From FEN-1350 sp964386005 (GTDB lineage: Bacteria; Planctomycetota; Phycisphaerae; Sedimentisphaerales; Anaerohalosphaeraceae): 64,000 nt of DNA. The DNA lies in NCBI GenBank assembly GCA_964386005.1, contig CAYLSB010000015.1, forward strand, positions 8,155 to 72,154, written 5' to 3'. A program made the position numbers and the translations under genes. Shown piece by piece: positions 35,296 to 45,217 of this stretch. The notes below the pieces were generated by a model that saw only the letters and a list, made by a program, of their open reading frames with translations, made no database searches and was not told the origin of the DNA. Positions within the stretch are counted from its first letter, which is position 1. Every line of letters begins with the position of its first letter.

Positions 35296-35343
35296 AATAT
35301 CGTGTAAGGTTCTCATGTCAAGATCACAAAAGGCGTTGGTTCG

Positions 35344-36114
35344 ATGATCGCAATCCATTCAATCCGAAATATTTTTGAACCCATCCGATGGGGTATGCGG
35401 GGAATCAATCATCTTCTCTGGCCGACAATATGTTTCGGATGCCGACGCCGCGCCGATGAGTTGGAACGATTGCTATGTCAGGCGTGTTGGCAGGATCTCA
35501 TCGCTTCCTGCGGAGGAGATTATTGTCCTGCCTGCGGACGTCAGGCGAGTCGGTTTGGTTTGATTGCCGGGCGATGCGGCGATTGCACGGGTCGGGAATT
35601 GATTTTTGACGGCATTGCGCGGGCCGGGGTCTATCAAGGAACGTTACGGCGGCTCATTCTGGCCATGAAATTTCAGGATGGCGGCGAATTGATTCTGCCT
35701 TTGAAGAACCTGTTGAACGCGGCTTTCGAAGCGGCCGTCTTCTACGATCAAATCGATTATTGGGTTCCCGTCCCGCTTCATTGGCGAAGACGGTTTTCCC
35801 GTGGTTTCAATCAGGCGCGCCTCTTGGCCGGAGCGATGAATCATCCATCTGCCAGGATCAGCGATGATCTGGTTCGTATTCGGAATACCCCGACTCAGTG
35901 GAGTCTCGATCCCGCGCAACGGAGACGGAATGTTCGCGGAGCATTTGCCGTTCGAGACGGGCACAATTTTTCAAACAAACGGGTCTGTTTGGTCGATGAT
36001 ATCACTACGTCCAATGCAACAATCAATGAGTGCTCGCTGACGCTGAAGCAAGCCGGAGCGACAAAGGTCTTTGTCCTCGTTGCCGCTGTCGCCATGCAGG
36101 ATCGGGACGAGTAA
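35344..36114 (+). CDS. ComF-family phosphoribosyltransferase-like protein
   Basis: 256 residues. N-terminal zinc-binding Cys pairs (CFGC, CQAC, CPAC, CGDC) precede a phosphoribosyltransferase fold with the VPVPLHWRRRFSRGFNQARLLA segment and the PRPP loop VCLVDDITTSNATI, where the usual TTG has become TSN. ComF proteins support DNA uptake in competent species, but their catalytic activity is uncertain. AAAGG lies ten bases before the ATG. It starts 48 bases after the pseudopilin gene and may be read through from it; the stretch between holds no clear terminator. Confidence 0.85.
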   Translation: MIAIHSIRNIFEPIRWGMRGINHLLWPTICFGCRRRADELERLLCQACWQDLIASCGGDYCPACGRQASRFGLIAGRCGDCTGRELIFDGIARAGVYQGTLRRLILAMKFQDGGELILPLKNLLNAAFEAAVFYDQIDYWVPVPLHWRRRFSRGFNQARLLAGAMNHPSARISDDLVRIRNTPTQWSLDPAQRRRNVRGAFAVRDGHNFSNKRVCLVDDITTSNATINECSLTLKQAGATKVFVLVAAVAMQDRDE

Positions 36115-36223
36115 ATTCTTGCCGATCGTTGAACGATTCGGTTGTTCGGCGTGGCAATCCCATGCCGAAAATCTCCGTACGATCGTGTGACGATAGGATT
36201 CTCCACGGAAAGCGAATCATGAC

Positions 36224-37822
36224 ATGATACGGGGTTTTCGACAGATCGCCTCTTTGACGGCGTTGAGCCGGGTCTTCGGCATGGTGCGGGATATCGCCTT
36301 CGCTCACTATTTCGGCGCGGACTGGCTCATGACGGCCTGGACGGTGGGTTTTAAGATTCCCAATTTGTCCCGCCGAATCTTCGGCGAAGGTGCGGCATCG
36401 GCCTCGTTGATTCCCGTCTATAGCGAACAACTTCATCAAGATCCCCAGAAGGCCTATCGCCTGGTCGGAACGGTGATGTCCGTCTTTTTTGTTTTGCTCT
36501 CGGTTATCGCCCTGATCGGCGAGGTGATCATTATTTTTTTCGGCGGGGTTCTGGCCGAAAAAACCGGTACGCGGATGGGCCTGGCTTTAACGGGGATCAT
36601 GTTGCCCTACATGGTGATGGTCTGCCTGACGGCTATTCTTGGAGGCGTGCTCAATGTCCATCGCCATTTCGCCGCGCCTGCGGCGGCTCCCATCCTTTTA
36701 AATCTCGTTCTCATCGGCGGGCTGTTTGCCACCGGTTCCATCTTGAAGATTCGACCCGAGACCCAGATCTATATGATTGCATTCGGCGTCCTGGTTGCCG
36801 GTGCGGCTCAGTTAGCCATCCAGATTCCACCGCTTCGGGCCAACGGCGTCCTCTTGGCGCCGGCCTGGGATATCCGATCGGAGGGTTTCAAGAAAATTCT
36901 CCTGCTCATGGGACCGATGATTCTCGGTCTTACAGTCACGCAGATCAATACGTTATTGGATGACGTAATCGCGTTGTCCTTCATGAATGAAAAGGCCTAT
37001 CCGCTCGGGTATGGTGCTCCGTCGTATTTGTATTATGCTCAGCGAATGTATCAGTTGCCTTTGGGTGTTTTCGGGATATCGCTGGCCACGGCGATTTTCC
37101 CCGTCATGAGCGGTGAAGCCGCAAAAAAAGATTTTGCCGCTCTCCGTTCGACGGTTTCGCGGGGATTACAGGCCGCGTTGTTTATCGCGGTTCCCGCCAC
37201 AGCCGGCCTTATCCTTGTCGCACGGCCTGCGATTGCCGTGATCTTTGAACACGGACGATTTACGCCGGGGGATACGATCGCAACAGCACGGACACTGTCC
37301 TTTTATACCCTCGGTCTGACCGGTTTTTTCGCCCAGCAAATTGTCATCCGAATTTTTTATTCCCTTCAGAATTCGAAGGTTCCCGCCTTGACGGCCGTAA
37401 TCGCCGTCGTAGCCAACCTGGGTCTGAATTTGACGTTGATCTGGCCATTGGGTCCGGGAGGATTGGCCATGGCCACTTCGCTGTGTTCCTACCTGCAGGT
37501 GTTCATCCTGCTTTGGGTTCTCCGACGAAAATATGGACTGACTTTCTGGGACGGATTGACTCCGTCGGCGATCAAGACGTTTGTGGCTTCGGCTTTCATG
37601 GTTGCCCTTGGATTGGCGATTCTCCTGGGCACAAAGTCCTTCTTGTCGCAGGGTCGTCGCATGCACGAAATCATCCGTCTGGCGCTGGTCGTCTCTGGGT
37701 CGGGAGGGATGTATCTGGTTGTGGCATGGCTGACGAAAAATCCGATGCTTTCGCTGATCCTCTCCCGCCGAAACCGCGTTCAAACACCTCCAATTCCGAA
37801 CACAGAGGAACCGGCCTCTTGA
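36224..37822 (+). CDS. murJ: Lipid II flippase
   Basis: 532 residues, about 14 membrane helices. N-terminal MurJ/MviN signature: LTALSRVFGMVRDIAFAHYFGA and FKIPNLSRRIFGEGAASASLIPVY, with the essential Arg residues in the loops. It flips lipid-linked peptidoglycan precursor across the inner membrane. The presence of murJ fits a planctomycete that makes peptidoglycan. The ribosome site is weak (GGAAAG about 12 bases upstream). A promoter for the next gene lies just after the stop. Confidence 0.95.
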   Translation: MIRGFRQIASLTALSRVFGMVRDIAFAHYFGADWLMTAWTVGFKIPNLSRRIFGEGAASASLIPVYSEQLHQDPQKAYRLVGTVMSVFFVLLSVIALIGEVIIIFFGGVLAEKTGTRMGLALTGIMLPYMVMVCLTAILGGVLNVHRHFAAPAAAPILLNLVLIGGLFATGSILKIRPETQIYMIAFGVLVAGAAQLAIQIPPLRANGVLLAPAWDIRSEGFKKILLLMGPMILGLTVTQINTLLDDVIALSFMNEKAYPLGYGAPSYLYYAQRMYQLPLGVFGISLATAIFPVMSGEAAKKDFAALRSTVSRGLQAALFIAVPATAGLILVARPAIAVIFEHGRFTPGDTIATARTLSFYTLGLTGFFAQQIVIRIFYSLQNSKVPALTAVIAVVANLGLNLTLIWPLGPGGLAMATSLCSYLQVFILLWVLRRKYGLTFWDGLTPSAIKTFVASAFMVALGLAILLGTKSFLSQGRRMHEIIRLALVVSGSGGMYLVVAWLTKNPMLSLILSRRNRVQTPPIPNTEEPAS

Positions 37823-37850
37823 GAATCCGATAAGCGGATTCACACGGGGT

Positions 37851-37879
37851 TTGACGATTCCGTTTCAGGTCGATATAAT
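37851..37879 (+). promoter_or_regulatory. Sigma-70-type promoter
   Basis: TTGACG, 17-base spacer, TATAAT, about 70 bases before the TPR-protein start at 37949. Confidence 0.65.
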
Positions 37880-37948
37880 CACGGCGAATAATCCCGGATC
37901 GGAATCCTTTGGATTGTGATCAGACGAAATGGTTCTCAGGGAACGCCA

Positions 37949-40492
37949 ATGACCATGATACAGTCAATACAACAAGGTGCCTGGTTTCTATGTGGTTTTG
38001 TGATTTCCTCTCTGGCGATGGCTCAAACGCCCAATCCGGACCAGGCGTTGCCAACCTCGTCTCCGGATGTCAAGAAAAGTCCCGTGCGATCCACCGGAAT
38101 ATCTCCGGTCGCCGATCTTCCGCGGGATTTGTTTTCGCCGCAGGCCGCCATGGCTTTTGCGAAATGTGCCTATGAACTCTATCGTGCCTCCGATGCGACC
38201 GATGCCGATGTGCTTCAGGCAAAGGTCTTTCTCTATGCCGCCCTGGTGTTGGATCCGAGAGCGACGTATGTGATGGCGGATCTGATTCGTGTTTTGACCG
38301 GAATCCCGGATCGCGATTTTGGCGGTGAGATCCAGTGGGCATTGCACGCCTATGCGGACGATCCGGCTCTGGATATGGAAATCGCCAATCGGGCCGCCCA
38401 GTATCTGCATGACCGACTCCAGGATCGTCCGCGGCGGGAACAGCAATACACCAAGCTGCTGGAAATCGCGTCGACGCGCAATCGCATGTTCTCGGCCGAA
38501 ATCGCTCGACGAATCGGCCTATTGATGGCCGAAAAACCAGACTTTGAAGGCGCTGAAAAGACTCTATTGTTTGCCTATGCCAATAATCCCTATAGTTCGG
38601 AAATCTTTTCGACGATACAATCGATCATGGCCAAACAGAACATGGCGTTGCGCTCGGAGGTGGTCCTGCAATTTATGCGTCGCAGCATTCAAGCCGATCC
38701 GGTGGATGTACAAACGGCGGTGAATTTCGCCGCCTTGGCGCAGCGAATCGGAGTCGTCGATCACGCGGCGGCCGGATTTGACTATGCCGCCGCGGCGTAC
38801 CGGTATTGGAATCCGCAAACGCCGCTTCCCGCCGAATTGAACCGAACCCTGGCCCTCGCTCACTACAACGATCCCAACACGCGAAATCAGTGTCTTGTGG
38901 TCGCCGAGGACGTGCGCAAATCGGGCGAGTTGGATCTTCTGGTCGAGGCCTATGCGGGACGGGCCGCTGAAAAACTCGGGCGCTCGAACCAAGCCCGCGA
39001 AATTCTTTCTGTCGCGGCGGCCCGTGCCGAGAAAGCATTGGCTGAGGATCCCGCGACGGCTCCAGCCGGTCCCGAACTCATGGCGTGGTTTTATGCGTTT
39101 GCCGATCCCAGTCCCGAAAAAGCTCTTGCCTGGGCGAATAGAGCCCGTGGAACCTCGCCTCAGTCGGAAACCGTCAAGGCCCTCTTTGGATACGTCCTGG
39201 CCATGAATTCTCAACCGGATTTGACCGCCGAATTTGCGAAGGATCTTTCCGATAGGATTCCGGTCGCCGCGATGGCGATGGCTCTGGTCAAATTGTCCGA
39301 GGGTGAGAAAGACTCCGCGATCAACCTGTTCAAAAATGCGATCCGGATGGATGGCTCAACCCTGGTTGCCGACCATGCCCGTCAGTGGCTGAAGGAACAG
39401 GGCAGCGAATTCGTTTCTCCGGAGGATGTCGAAAAATGCCGGAATGCCATCCAATTGGAGTTTCATGAATCGGCTTTGCCGGTTTTTTCACCGGCATCCA
39501 AACGATTGGTCGCCGAATTCAAATTGCGGGGTTCCGATTTATCCTACGGCCGCCCGATCGAAATGAACCTAATCATTCGAAATCCTTCTTCGGAGCCGTT
39601 GATCATTTCAGAGGATGGAATCCTTAAGGGACGATACCGTATCGATGCGGTCGTCCGGGGCGACCTATCCGTTGAAATCCCTCGCTTAATTGAACGTCGG
39701 ATTCAACCGTCACGTCTGATCATGGGCCCGTCCAAAGAGTATCCCGATGGCCGTTTCATGGCGATTCCGCTTGACGTCGATACCGGCCGGCTGCATCCAA
39801 TCCTTTGGGGCCATCCTCAGGCGAGTCTCGATATCGAACTGATCGCCTACCTGGATCCGGTATCGGATGATGCGGGACATGTTCGCAATTCCCTGCCGGA
39901 TATTCCTCCGGTTCGAATCCGCTTCAAACGACCGGGAATCAAACTAACCCGCGATTTCCTGATGCAGCGGCTGGAATCCGTGGCCAGAGGGCAGTCTTCC
40001 CAGAAGATTCTCGCAGCCGAAGTATGTACAGGCCTGTTGTATGAGCAAATGGATAGGGATCGTTCCGGTGCCCAGTATCGTTTTATCCAGGTAGCGCCTG
40101 ATGTGTATTATGACGCCATCCGTCGGTGTCTGATGGATGACGATTGGAAGGTTGTTTTTCAGACCCTCATGGCCCTGAATCTGATTTCCTCTCCGATCCC
40201 GTTTGAACTGACACAGGCCGTTTCCCCGTTATTGCAGAATACCAATTGGCCGGTTCGAATGATGGCGTTGAAGATTTTATCCCGGTCTTCCGGCCAGAGC
40301 TTCCAGCAGGTACTTGACTGGTCGGCCTCTTCCGATGAGCATCTTCTGGTCCGGGATTTGGCCGTCTCTCTTGGAGGAAAGGTCACCGAGAAGGCCCCGA
40401 TCCTTCCATTGTCCGATCCGGCAATCTTACCCCCGAGTTCCGACGTGACAATATCCGCACCAGGTACGGATACTTCAAAGCCAATTCAATGA
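37949..40492 (+). CDS. Large exported TPR/HEAT-like protein
   Basis: 847 residues with a signal peptide ending SLAMA. The N-terminal 450 residues are helical with degenerate tetratricopeptide-like repeats (FAKCAYELYRASDATDADVLQAKVFLYAALVLDP, and KALAWANRARGTSPQSETVKALFGYVLA). A beta-rich domain follows around 510-680 (PIEMNLIIRNPSSEPLIIS), then a HEAT-like helical end (VVFQTLMALNLIS ... WPVRMMALKIL). GGGA precedes the ATG at 37949. Probably a periplasmic scaffold; no enzymatic motif. Its own promoter separates it from murJ. Confidence 0.8.
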   Translation: MTMIQSIQQGAWFLCGFVISSLAMAQTPNPDQALPTSSPDVKKSPVRSTGISPVADLPRDLFSPQAAMAFAKCAYELYRASDATDADVLQAKVFLYAALVLDPRATYVMADLIRVLTGIPDRDFGGEIQWALHAYADDPALDMEIANRAAQYLHDRLQDRPRREQQYTKLLEIASTRNRMFSAEIARRIGLLMAEKPDFEGAEKTLLFAYANNPYSSEIFSTIQSIMAKQNMALRSEVVLQFMRRSIQADPVDVQTAVNFAALAQRIGVVDHAAAGFDYAAAAYRYWNPQTPLPAELNRTLALAHYNDPNTRNQCLVVAEDVRKSGELDLLVEAYAGRAAEKLGRSNQAREILSVAAARAEKALAEDPATAPAGPELMAWFYAFADPSPEKALAWANRARGTSPQSETVKALFGYVLAMNSQPDLTAEFAKDLSDRIPVAAMAMALVKLSEGEKDSAINLFKNAIRMDGSTLVADHARQWLKEQGSEFVSPEDVEKCRNAIQLEFHESALPVFSPASKRLVAEFKLRGSDLSYGRPIEMNLIIRNPSSEPLIISEDGILKGRYRIDAVVRGDLSVEIPRLIERRIQPSRLIMGPSKEYPDGRFMAIPLDVDTGRLHPILWGHPQASLDIELIAYLDPVSDDAGHVRNSLPDIPPVRIRFKRPGIKLTRDFLMQRLESVARGQSSQKILAAEVCTGLLYEQMDRDRSGAQYRFIQVAPDVYYDAIRRCLMDDDWKVVFQTLMALNLISSPIPFELTQAVSPLLQNTNWPVRMMALKILSRSSGQSFQQVLDWSASSDEHLLVRDLAVSLGGKVTEKAPILPLSDPAILPPSSDVTISAPGTDTSKPIQ

Positions 40493-40570
40493 TCTTTCTT
40501 CCGGGGGGTGTGGATCGTTCTGGATAAAGGGGGGCTGAAGAAGAGTACCGGGTTTTTTTGAACTTCCCTA

Positions 40571-40599
40571 TTGTCAACGAGAGCGAATTACTATATACT
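40571..40599 (+). promoter_or_regulatory. Sigma-70-type promoter for ferredoxin
   Basis: TTGTCA, 17-base spacer, TATACT, 52 bases before the ferredoxin ATG. Confidence 0.65.
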
Positions 40600-40650
40600 C
40601 TTCGTTTCTATTGGTTGCCGAATTTGGATTCTAATACGAAAGGATACACT

Positions 40651-40824
40651 ATGCCAGCAAAAGTCGATGTCGATAAATGTACCGGCTGCGAATCTTGTAT
40701 TGAGGCCTGTCCCAGCGAGGCCATCAAAATGGAACGCGGCAAAGCCAAAGTGGATGTCAATAAATGCGTGGATTGCGGGGTTTGTGTGGATGAGTGCCCC
40801 GTGGAAGCCATAAGCATGGAGTAA
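40651..40824 (+). CDS. Ferredoxin, two [4Fe-4S] clusters
   Basis: 57 residues. Two CxxCxxCxxxCP motifs (CTGCESCIEACP and CVDCGVCVDECP), each followed by SEAI or VEAI, the clostridial-type 2[4Fe-4S] ferredoxin. It is a low-potential electron carrier and points to anaerobic metabolism. AAAGGA lies eight bases before the ATG. Single-gene unit with its own promoter; tRNA-Glu follows 10 bases downstream. Confidence 0.95.
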   Translation: MPAKVDVDKCTGCESCIEACPSEAIKMERGKAKVDVNKCVDCGVCVDECPVEAISME

Positions 40825-40834
40825 TTCTCCGGTG

Positions 40835-40909
40835 GGCCCCATCGTCTAGGCAGGCCTAGGACACCGGGTTTTCAACCCGGCGACAGGGGTTCAAATCCCC
40901 TTGGGGCTA
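40835..40909 (+). tRNA. tRNA-Glu (anticodon TTC)
   Basis: 75 bases. Acceptor stem GGCCCCA / TGGGGCT with one G-U pair, D arm with GTCTAGGCAGGCCTAGGAC, anticodon stem CCGGG / CCCGG around loop TTTTCAA (anticodon TTC), T arm AGGGG / CCCCT with TTCAAAT. Discriminator base A; CCA is not encoded. Confidence 0.96.
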
Positions 40910-40931
40910 TAAAGGATCCTGAACGATTATG

Positions 40932-40971
40932 AAACAAATGACCACCGGTTTTACCCGGTGGTCATTTGTTT
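40932..40971 (+). terminator. Long hairpin terminator after tRNA-Glu
   Basis: Stem AAACAAATGACCACCGG / CCGGTGGTCATTTGTTT, at least 17 bp, loop TTTTAC-type. It lies between the tRNA and the convergent LamG gene and can act for both directions. Confidence 0.85.
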
Positions 40972-40998
40972 GATCGTTATCCGTTTTGTTCAGGCATA

Positions 40999-43098
40999 TC
41001 ACAAGCAGAATTTCTCCGGCAAGAGGTTACACTCCAGCCACTGTCCGGCCAGAGCGGCCAGATCATGCAGATTGACCTTACAGTCCGGCGTTCCCTCCGG
41101 ACCGGAGAAGTCGTATAATGGATTCGTGACGCAGATCGGCGCATCTGATACGATATCCGTGTACATACCCGCGATGTCAAACGCATTCAGGGCGTAGTTG
41201 TAATACTGTACCTCATCAATCTGGCCGTTCAGGAAGAAATCGTATCCGGCCGTCTCGTTGGCGCCGGCTCCGATCAACAGAGTTCTCCGCGAATTGGTCA
41301 GCAGAGTCGCCTCTGCCGTTGCCGCTCGGACACCGTTTAGATATAGGATTTTGACGCCGGAAATGACTCCGTCGGAGGCGATGTCCGTGGCATGAAAGGT
41401 AATCGCCACATGGCTCCATTGATCGAAGGTCACTGCGGGCGAACCCAAAGCGGTGAATGTGCCGTTGGCCGTCCAGAAGGACCACTGATCGGACGGAGTA
41501 ATGTACAGGATGTAACCCGTCCATGGAGCATTGTCTCGCGAACTGACCACCGCCTGGTAATTGCCGGTCCGGGTCGGTTTGACCCATGCGGTTACGGTGA
41601 AACTATCAGTATTAAGTTTATCCGTAAAGGGAACTTCAACGGCGCTAACGCCGTTCAGTAACAGGGCCTTGCCGCCGGCGATGCTGCCGTCGATAAAGTT
41701 GGGCTCGTTGAAGGAATACCCATTGTAGTTTCCGACCGGTTCGAGGAGGTTTTCCTCAAACGGCCAGCGGGCCGCCAGTTTTTGAATCGCCAGAATCGCG
41801 ATCTTCGATGTAGCCGATCCCGCCGCGTTGGAAAGGACGCAGAAGTAGTACCCCTCATTCTCCAATGCGGCATTGTCCACGGTCAACGTATCGGAATTTG
41901 TCCCAACCATCTTATCGTCTGCGGGTGTGTCGATTGCGGCATCCAGTGACTTGTACCACGTGTAGGTCGTCTGATTTTCACCAGCCACAGTAAAGACGGC
42001 CTGGCTGCCGGCCGGCACGGTCCGATTTTTTGGATCCATCGTCAGAAAGGGGGTATCCGGAGAGGACCGGAATGTCCACACCTCGCCCTGGTGGATGATG
42101 TCCGCGTCCGGCGCATTGGGTTCACGGCAATCTACCCGCCAGTAATACTGCGTATCCGCCGACAGGGGTGAACCGAACGTATAGGATGTTTCGGTCTGAT
42201 TCTCTGCCACGCGCACGGACGCATCGCCGGCGGCTACCTTCGATTCATTGGGATCAAAGTAGATGTCATAACCCGATACTTCATACACGTCACGGACCTT
42301 CCAACTCAATGTATGGCTGCTTACGAGAATCTGATGATCCATCGGCCGAGGGTCCATCGCCGCGGAATCCGAAACCCCGAGATACACGGCCGGATTGAAT
42401 ATTCTTCCCTGGTTCCAGTCTCCGCCCCCGCCGGCCCAGCGGTTAATTCCGATCGGCCGATTCAGGCCGTCGCCAAAATTGGTTTTGGTCATTTCTCGCG
42501 AAGCGACCAGTTGCAGCCCCGCCCCGGAAAGATCGTCAATCCATAGTCGTGCGGTACCCGTGATCGATCCATTGACAACCGTGTTACCGCGGGTATCAAA
42601 CTCGGCGATGCAGTGGTACCATTTCTGTCCGACGATGGGATGGGCCAGGGATTGATTGGGAACATCCGAGTTGAACACAAACAAGATTCGGCTGGCGTTG
42701 GTTTGCAGATTCTCGGTCCCGGCATAATCAATTAATTTGCGAACATTCGTATATGTGCCTTCCCACTGAAACCATACCTCCATCGTAAATCCACCGGCCG
42801 CCTCGATCACGGAATTGACAAGCAACGCGGTCGCATTCGTTCGTCCGTGGCCCCCCGATGCCCCCGTAAGGGAACCGCCCGAAAAGCCCGGAGGAACCTG
42901 CCCGTTCAGATAGCCGCCCATACTGTCCATGGCCCCGTCATTGTGTGCCGAACTGAGGTCGAGGATCGAAGTGGACGAGCCGTCGTAGGACGCCGGGAAC
43001 GAATATCGGAATACCGGCTCCAATTGTCCCCATCCAGCGCGGGTCACTGCCAGTACCGCCAAAACGATCCCCATGAAGTACTCTTCTCGCATCTTCAT
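40999..43098 (-). CDS. Secreted LamG / Ig-like domain protein with dockerin-like end
   Basis: 699 residues. Signal peptide (ending GWGQ), N-terminal LamG-like domain (residues about 27-235; FRYSFPASYDGSSTSILDLSSAHNDG), a fibronectin/Ig linker, an Ig-like domain (about 335-420; PKNRTVPAGSQAVF ... YYFCVLSNAAGSA), a second LamG domain (about 425-635; LNTDSFTVTAWVKP, QWSHVAITFH, GQIDEVQYYNYAL) and a C-terminal dockerin-like helix (DCKVNLHDLAALAGQWLECN). AAAGGG precedes the ATG at 43098. Such proteins bind glycans or other surface ligands. Confidence 0.85.
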   Translation of the reverse strand: MKMREEYFMGIVLAVLAVTRAGWGQLEPVFRYSFPASYDGSSTSILDLSSAHNDGAMDSMGGYLNGQVPPGFSGGSLTGASGGHGRTNATALLVNSVIEAAGGFTMEVWFQWEGTYTNVRKLIDYAGTENLQTNASRILFVFNSDVPNQSLAHPIVGQKWYHCIAEFDTRGNTVVNGSITGTARLWIDDLSGAGLQLVASREMTKTNFGDGLNRPIGINRWAGGGGDWNQGRIFNPAVYLGVSDSAAMDPRPMDHQILVSSHTLSWKVRDVYEVSGYDIYFDPNESKVAAGDASVRVAENQTETSYTFGSPLSADTQYYWRVDCREPNAPDADIIHQGEVWTFRSSPDTPFLTMDPKNRTVPAGSQAVFTVAGENQTTYTWYKSLDAAIDTPADDKMVGTNSDTLTVDNAALENEGYYFCVLSNAAGSATSKIAILAIQKLAARWPFEENLLEPVGNYNGYSFNEPNFIDGSIAGGKALLLNGVSAVEVPFTDKLNTDSFTVTAWVKPTRTGNYQAVVSSRDNAPWTGYILYITPSDQWSFWTANGTFTALGSPAVTFDQWSHVAITFHATDIASDGVISGVKILYLNGVRAATAEATLLTNSRRTLLIGAGANETAGYDFFLNGQIDEVQYYNYALNAFDIAGMYTDIVSDAPICVTNPLYDFSGPEGTPDCKVNLHDLAALAGQWLECNLLPEKFCL

Positions 43099-43388
43099 AC
43101 AACACCCTTTCCTTGATTGAATGTTAGACTGTCGCAATGAACGATGTAATGCAATGGCGTGGTAATTCCGATTTGATTATTTCCATATTCCATCCTCCGC
43201 GTTTCTCGAAGTTACAGTTTGTTATGAGCCGGGCTACGAAAAGGATAATAACGGCCATATGAATTTTCAACAATCAATATTGTACGAAAAGGCGATAGAT
43301 GGGACAAGAACTTATTGGGATAAATATCAGGAATGGATTCTTGTGGTGAATTTCGTGGCTGTTTCAAATCGCTGTGCGGAGCGGAACT

Positions 43389-44618
43389 TCAGATGCCGGG
43401 TTCAACGTCATTTTTCTCTTTCAATTGTCGGGAGCTGAATGGGTCCGGTTTTGTCGCTTCAGGATCCGCCGGCCGTCCGACGGTTTCATGAATCAACTCC
43501 GGTTCGGGAAGACCCGTGCGGCAATCCCACCAAAATCCCGGCGGGTGGCTACGAAACAGAAAAGAGCTTACAAGGGAAAGAGAATCTGCGATTTCAAGAT
43601 CAGTCCGTTGTTCGAGGTGCGAGGGAATTTCCGTTGAAAGGATGGATTGTGCCTGATGAAGCATTGTCGAAACCGTCTCCGGTTCAAAATCATCCAGCGA
43701 ATAAATCAATCCTTTGTAAATCAAATAAGCCGAAAAAGTCTGGAATTTTTTCTTCTCCGGTGGCTTGAGGATACGGAAGGATCGATCTACATGCAGAATC
43801 GACATCTCCGATACATCCGTCATCCATCGAAACCAGTCCGGTTGAAATTCCCGGAGTTGATCCATGCATCGTTTGGTTCGTGCCGCCTGCTCAAATCGCA
43901 TAGCCGTGGCGTCGCATTTCATCGTCTCATTCAGGATATTCATCACGGCATCCGTCTTTCCCGAAGCCATTTCAACCGCCAGATTGAGTTGTCGGATGTA
44001 CTCCTCGCGCGGGATACCCCCGACGCACGGAGCCGGACAGGTTTCCATTTGCAGGTAGGGACAGCTTCGTGCCTGTTCGGACGAATCGATCAAGTCCGGC
44101 CTCTGGCAAAGCCCAAACGCGCGAACCAAAACGTCAATCGTGCGTACGGCCGCTTTTCGTCCGGGAAAGAGCCCCATCGTTTTCCGCGAGAGGGAATCCC
44201 GGCTCGTCGCCGGGTGGGAGGCGAGAGAAAACTGCGGCCACCGGTGTGAAAGATCGATTTGAATCAGATACGTTTTCGGTAACGATATTCTCTTGCGATA
44301 TCGCCGGCCGTACAGACGCTTGGCAATAGGCAAAAAATCCACATGACAGCCGAACTCGCATCCGCATCGCCGAAAATAGACCGACCGCACGACCGGATTC
44401 AGACGGGCTTTACGGGTTTTCGGCTGGTTGGGGTCCGCGGCAAGTTTGGCCAAAGTCGTCCGTCGCAGATGGCTCGCCATCAGCAACTGGACCGGTACGC
44501 CATCTCCATCCGTAAATAAAACGACGCCTCGTTCGGAAGGAATCTCCGCGGATCTTGTCTGGAGCTCTTCCGGAGATCCGTCCCATTCAAGATGACCGTC
44601 GAACAGATCCGAAAACAT
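43389..44618 (-). CDS. UvrC-like protein with degenerate GIY-YIG domain and UVR region
   Basis: 409 residues. The N-terminal part aligns by eye with UvrC/Cho GIY-YIG nuclease domains (GVVLFTDGDGVPVQLLMASHLRR), but GIY reads GVV and YVG reads LLM, so the active site appears lost. The middle (about 195-260) is UvrC-like: CPYLQMETCPAPCVGGIPREEY, then a UVR-type helix pair FEQAARTKRCMDQL that binds UvrB. No HhH or RNase H-like C-terminal half of full UvrC is present. Probably a UvrC paralogue with a regulatory or structural role, not an excision nuclease. Confidence 0.75.
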   Translation of the reverse strand: MFSDLFDGHLEWDGSPEELQTRSAEIPSERGVVLFTDGDGVPVQLLMASHLRRTTLAKLAADPNQPKTRKARLNPVVRSVYFRRCGCEFGCHVDFLPIAKRLYGRRYRKRISLPKTYLIQIDLSHRWPQFSLASHPATSRDSLSRKTMGLFPGRKAAVRTIDVLVRAFGLCQRPDLIDSSEQARSCPYLQMETCPAPCVGGIPREEYIRQLNLAVEMASGKTDAVMNILNETMKCDATAMRFEQAARTKRCMDQLREFQPDWFRWMTDVSEMSILHVDRSFRILKPPEKKKFQTFSAYLIYKGLIYSLDDFEPETVSTMLHQAQSILSTEIPSHLEQRTDLEIADSLSLVSSFLFRSHPPGFWWDCRTGLPEPELIHETVGRPADPEATKPDPFSSRQLKEKNDVEPGI

Positions 44619-44624
44619 CGGATG

Positions 44625-45098
44625 TCAAACCCGCATCCCTGAAACGATGGTATGGAATACCAGTTGGCCGTTCACGACGCCTTGTACTTCCGCGCTGAAC
44701 TGACGGCTGCGTACTTTGCAGATGTGGCTGAGGAGATACAAACGACATCCGGGCTGAACCGTGCCGCGAAATTGTGTATCTTCAATGCCTGAAAATCCGA
44801 TAAATCCTTCCAGTCCATAAATCCGCTTCATGAAAAAGCTGGCCAGTTGAGCCGCCGATTCGACCATGATCACCCCCGGCATCAACGGACGTTCGGGGAT
44901 ATGTCCGCGAATCCAAAATTCATGGTCCGTCACATCCTTAAAGCCCAGGCACAGGAGTTTTTCCCGGTCATGCCAGATAATCCCGTCGAGCTGAGACATC
45001 TCGTAGGATTGGGGATTGACTTCGGCGATCGCCGCCCGGTCGAATGCAACCTGGTCGAGACGGATCCCCGATAAATCGAATAACAGGGTAGGGGGCAT
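44625..45098 (-). CDS. FabZ/FabA-like 3-hydroxyacyl-ACP dehydratase
   Basis: 157 residues with a hot-dog fold. Active-site His in IRGHIPERPLMPG and Glu in MVESAAQ are both present. These enzymes dehydrate 3-hydroxyacyl thioesters in fatty acid synthesis. The N-terminal extension of about 40 residues is longer than in typical FabZ. AGAGGATAG precedes the ATG. It lies six bases downstream of nothing related; the UvrC-like gene follows 6 bases after its stop, in the same direction, so they may be co-transcribed. Confidence 0.82.
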   Translation of the reverse strand: MPPTLLFDLSGIRLDQVAFDRAAIAEVNPQSYEMSQLDGIIWHDREKLLCLGFKDVTDHEFWIRGHIPERPLMPGVIMVESAAQLASFFMKRIYGLEGFIGFSGIEDTQFRGTVQPGCRLYLLSHICKVRSRQFSAEVQGVVNGQLVFHTIVSGMRV

Positions 45099-45217
45099 AT
45101 CTATCCTCTCTGGCGATCAAACTCCCCGACACCCCAGCCGGTTCATTCCGGAACGGGCGCACCCTCGAAAGTCGTCGCGCGGCGCGGGAGCCGTGAGATG
45201 ATCGAAATGGAACCGCA

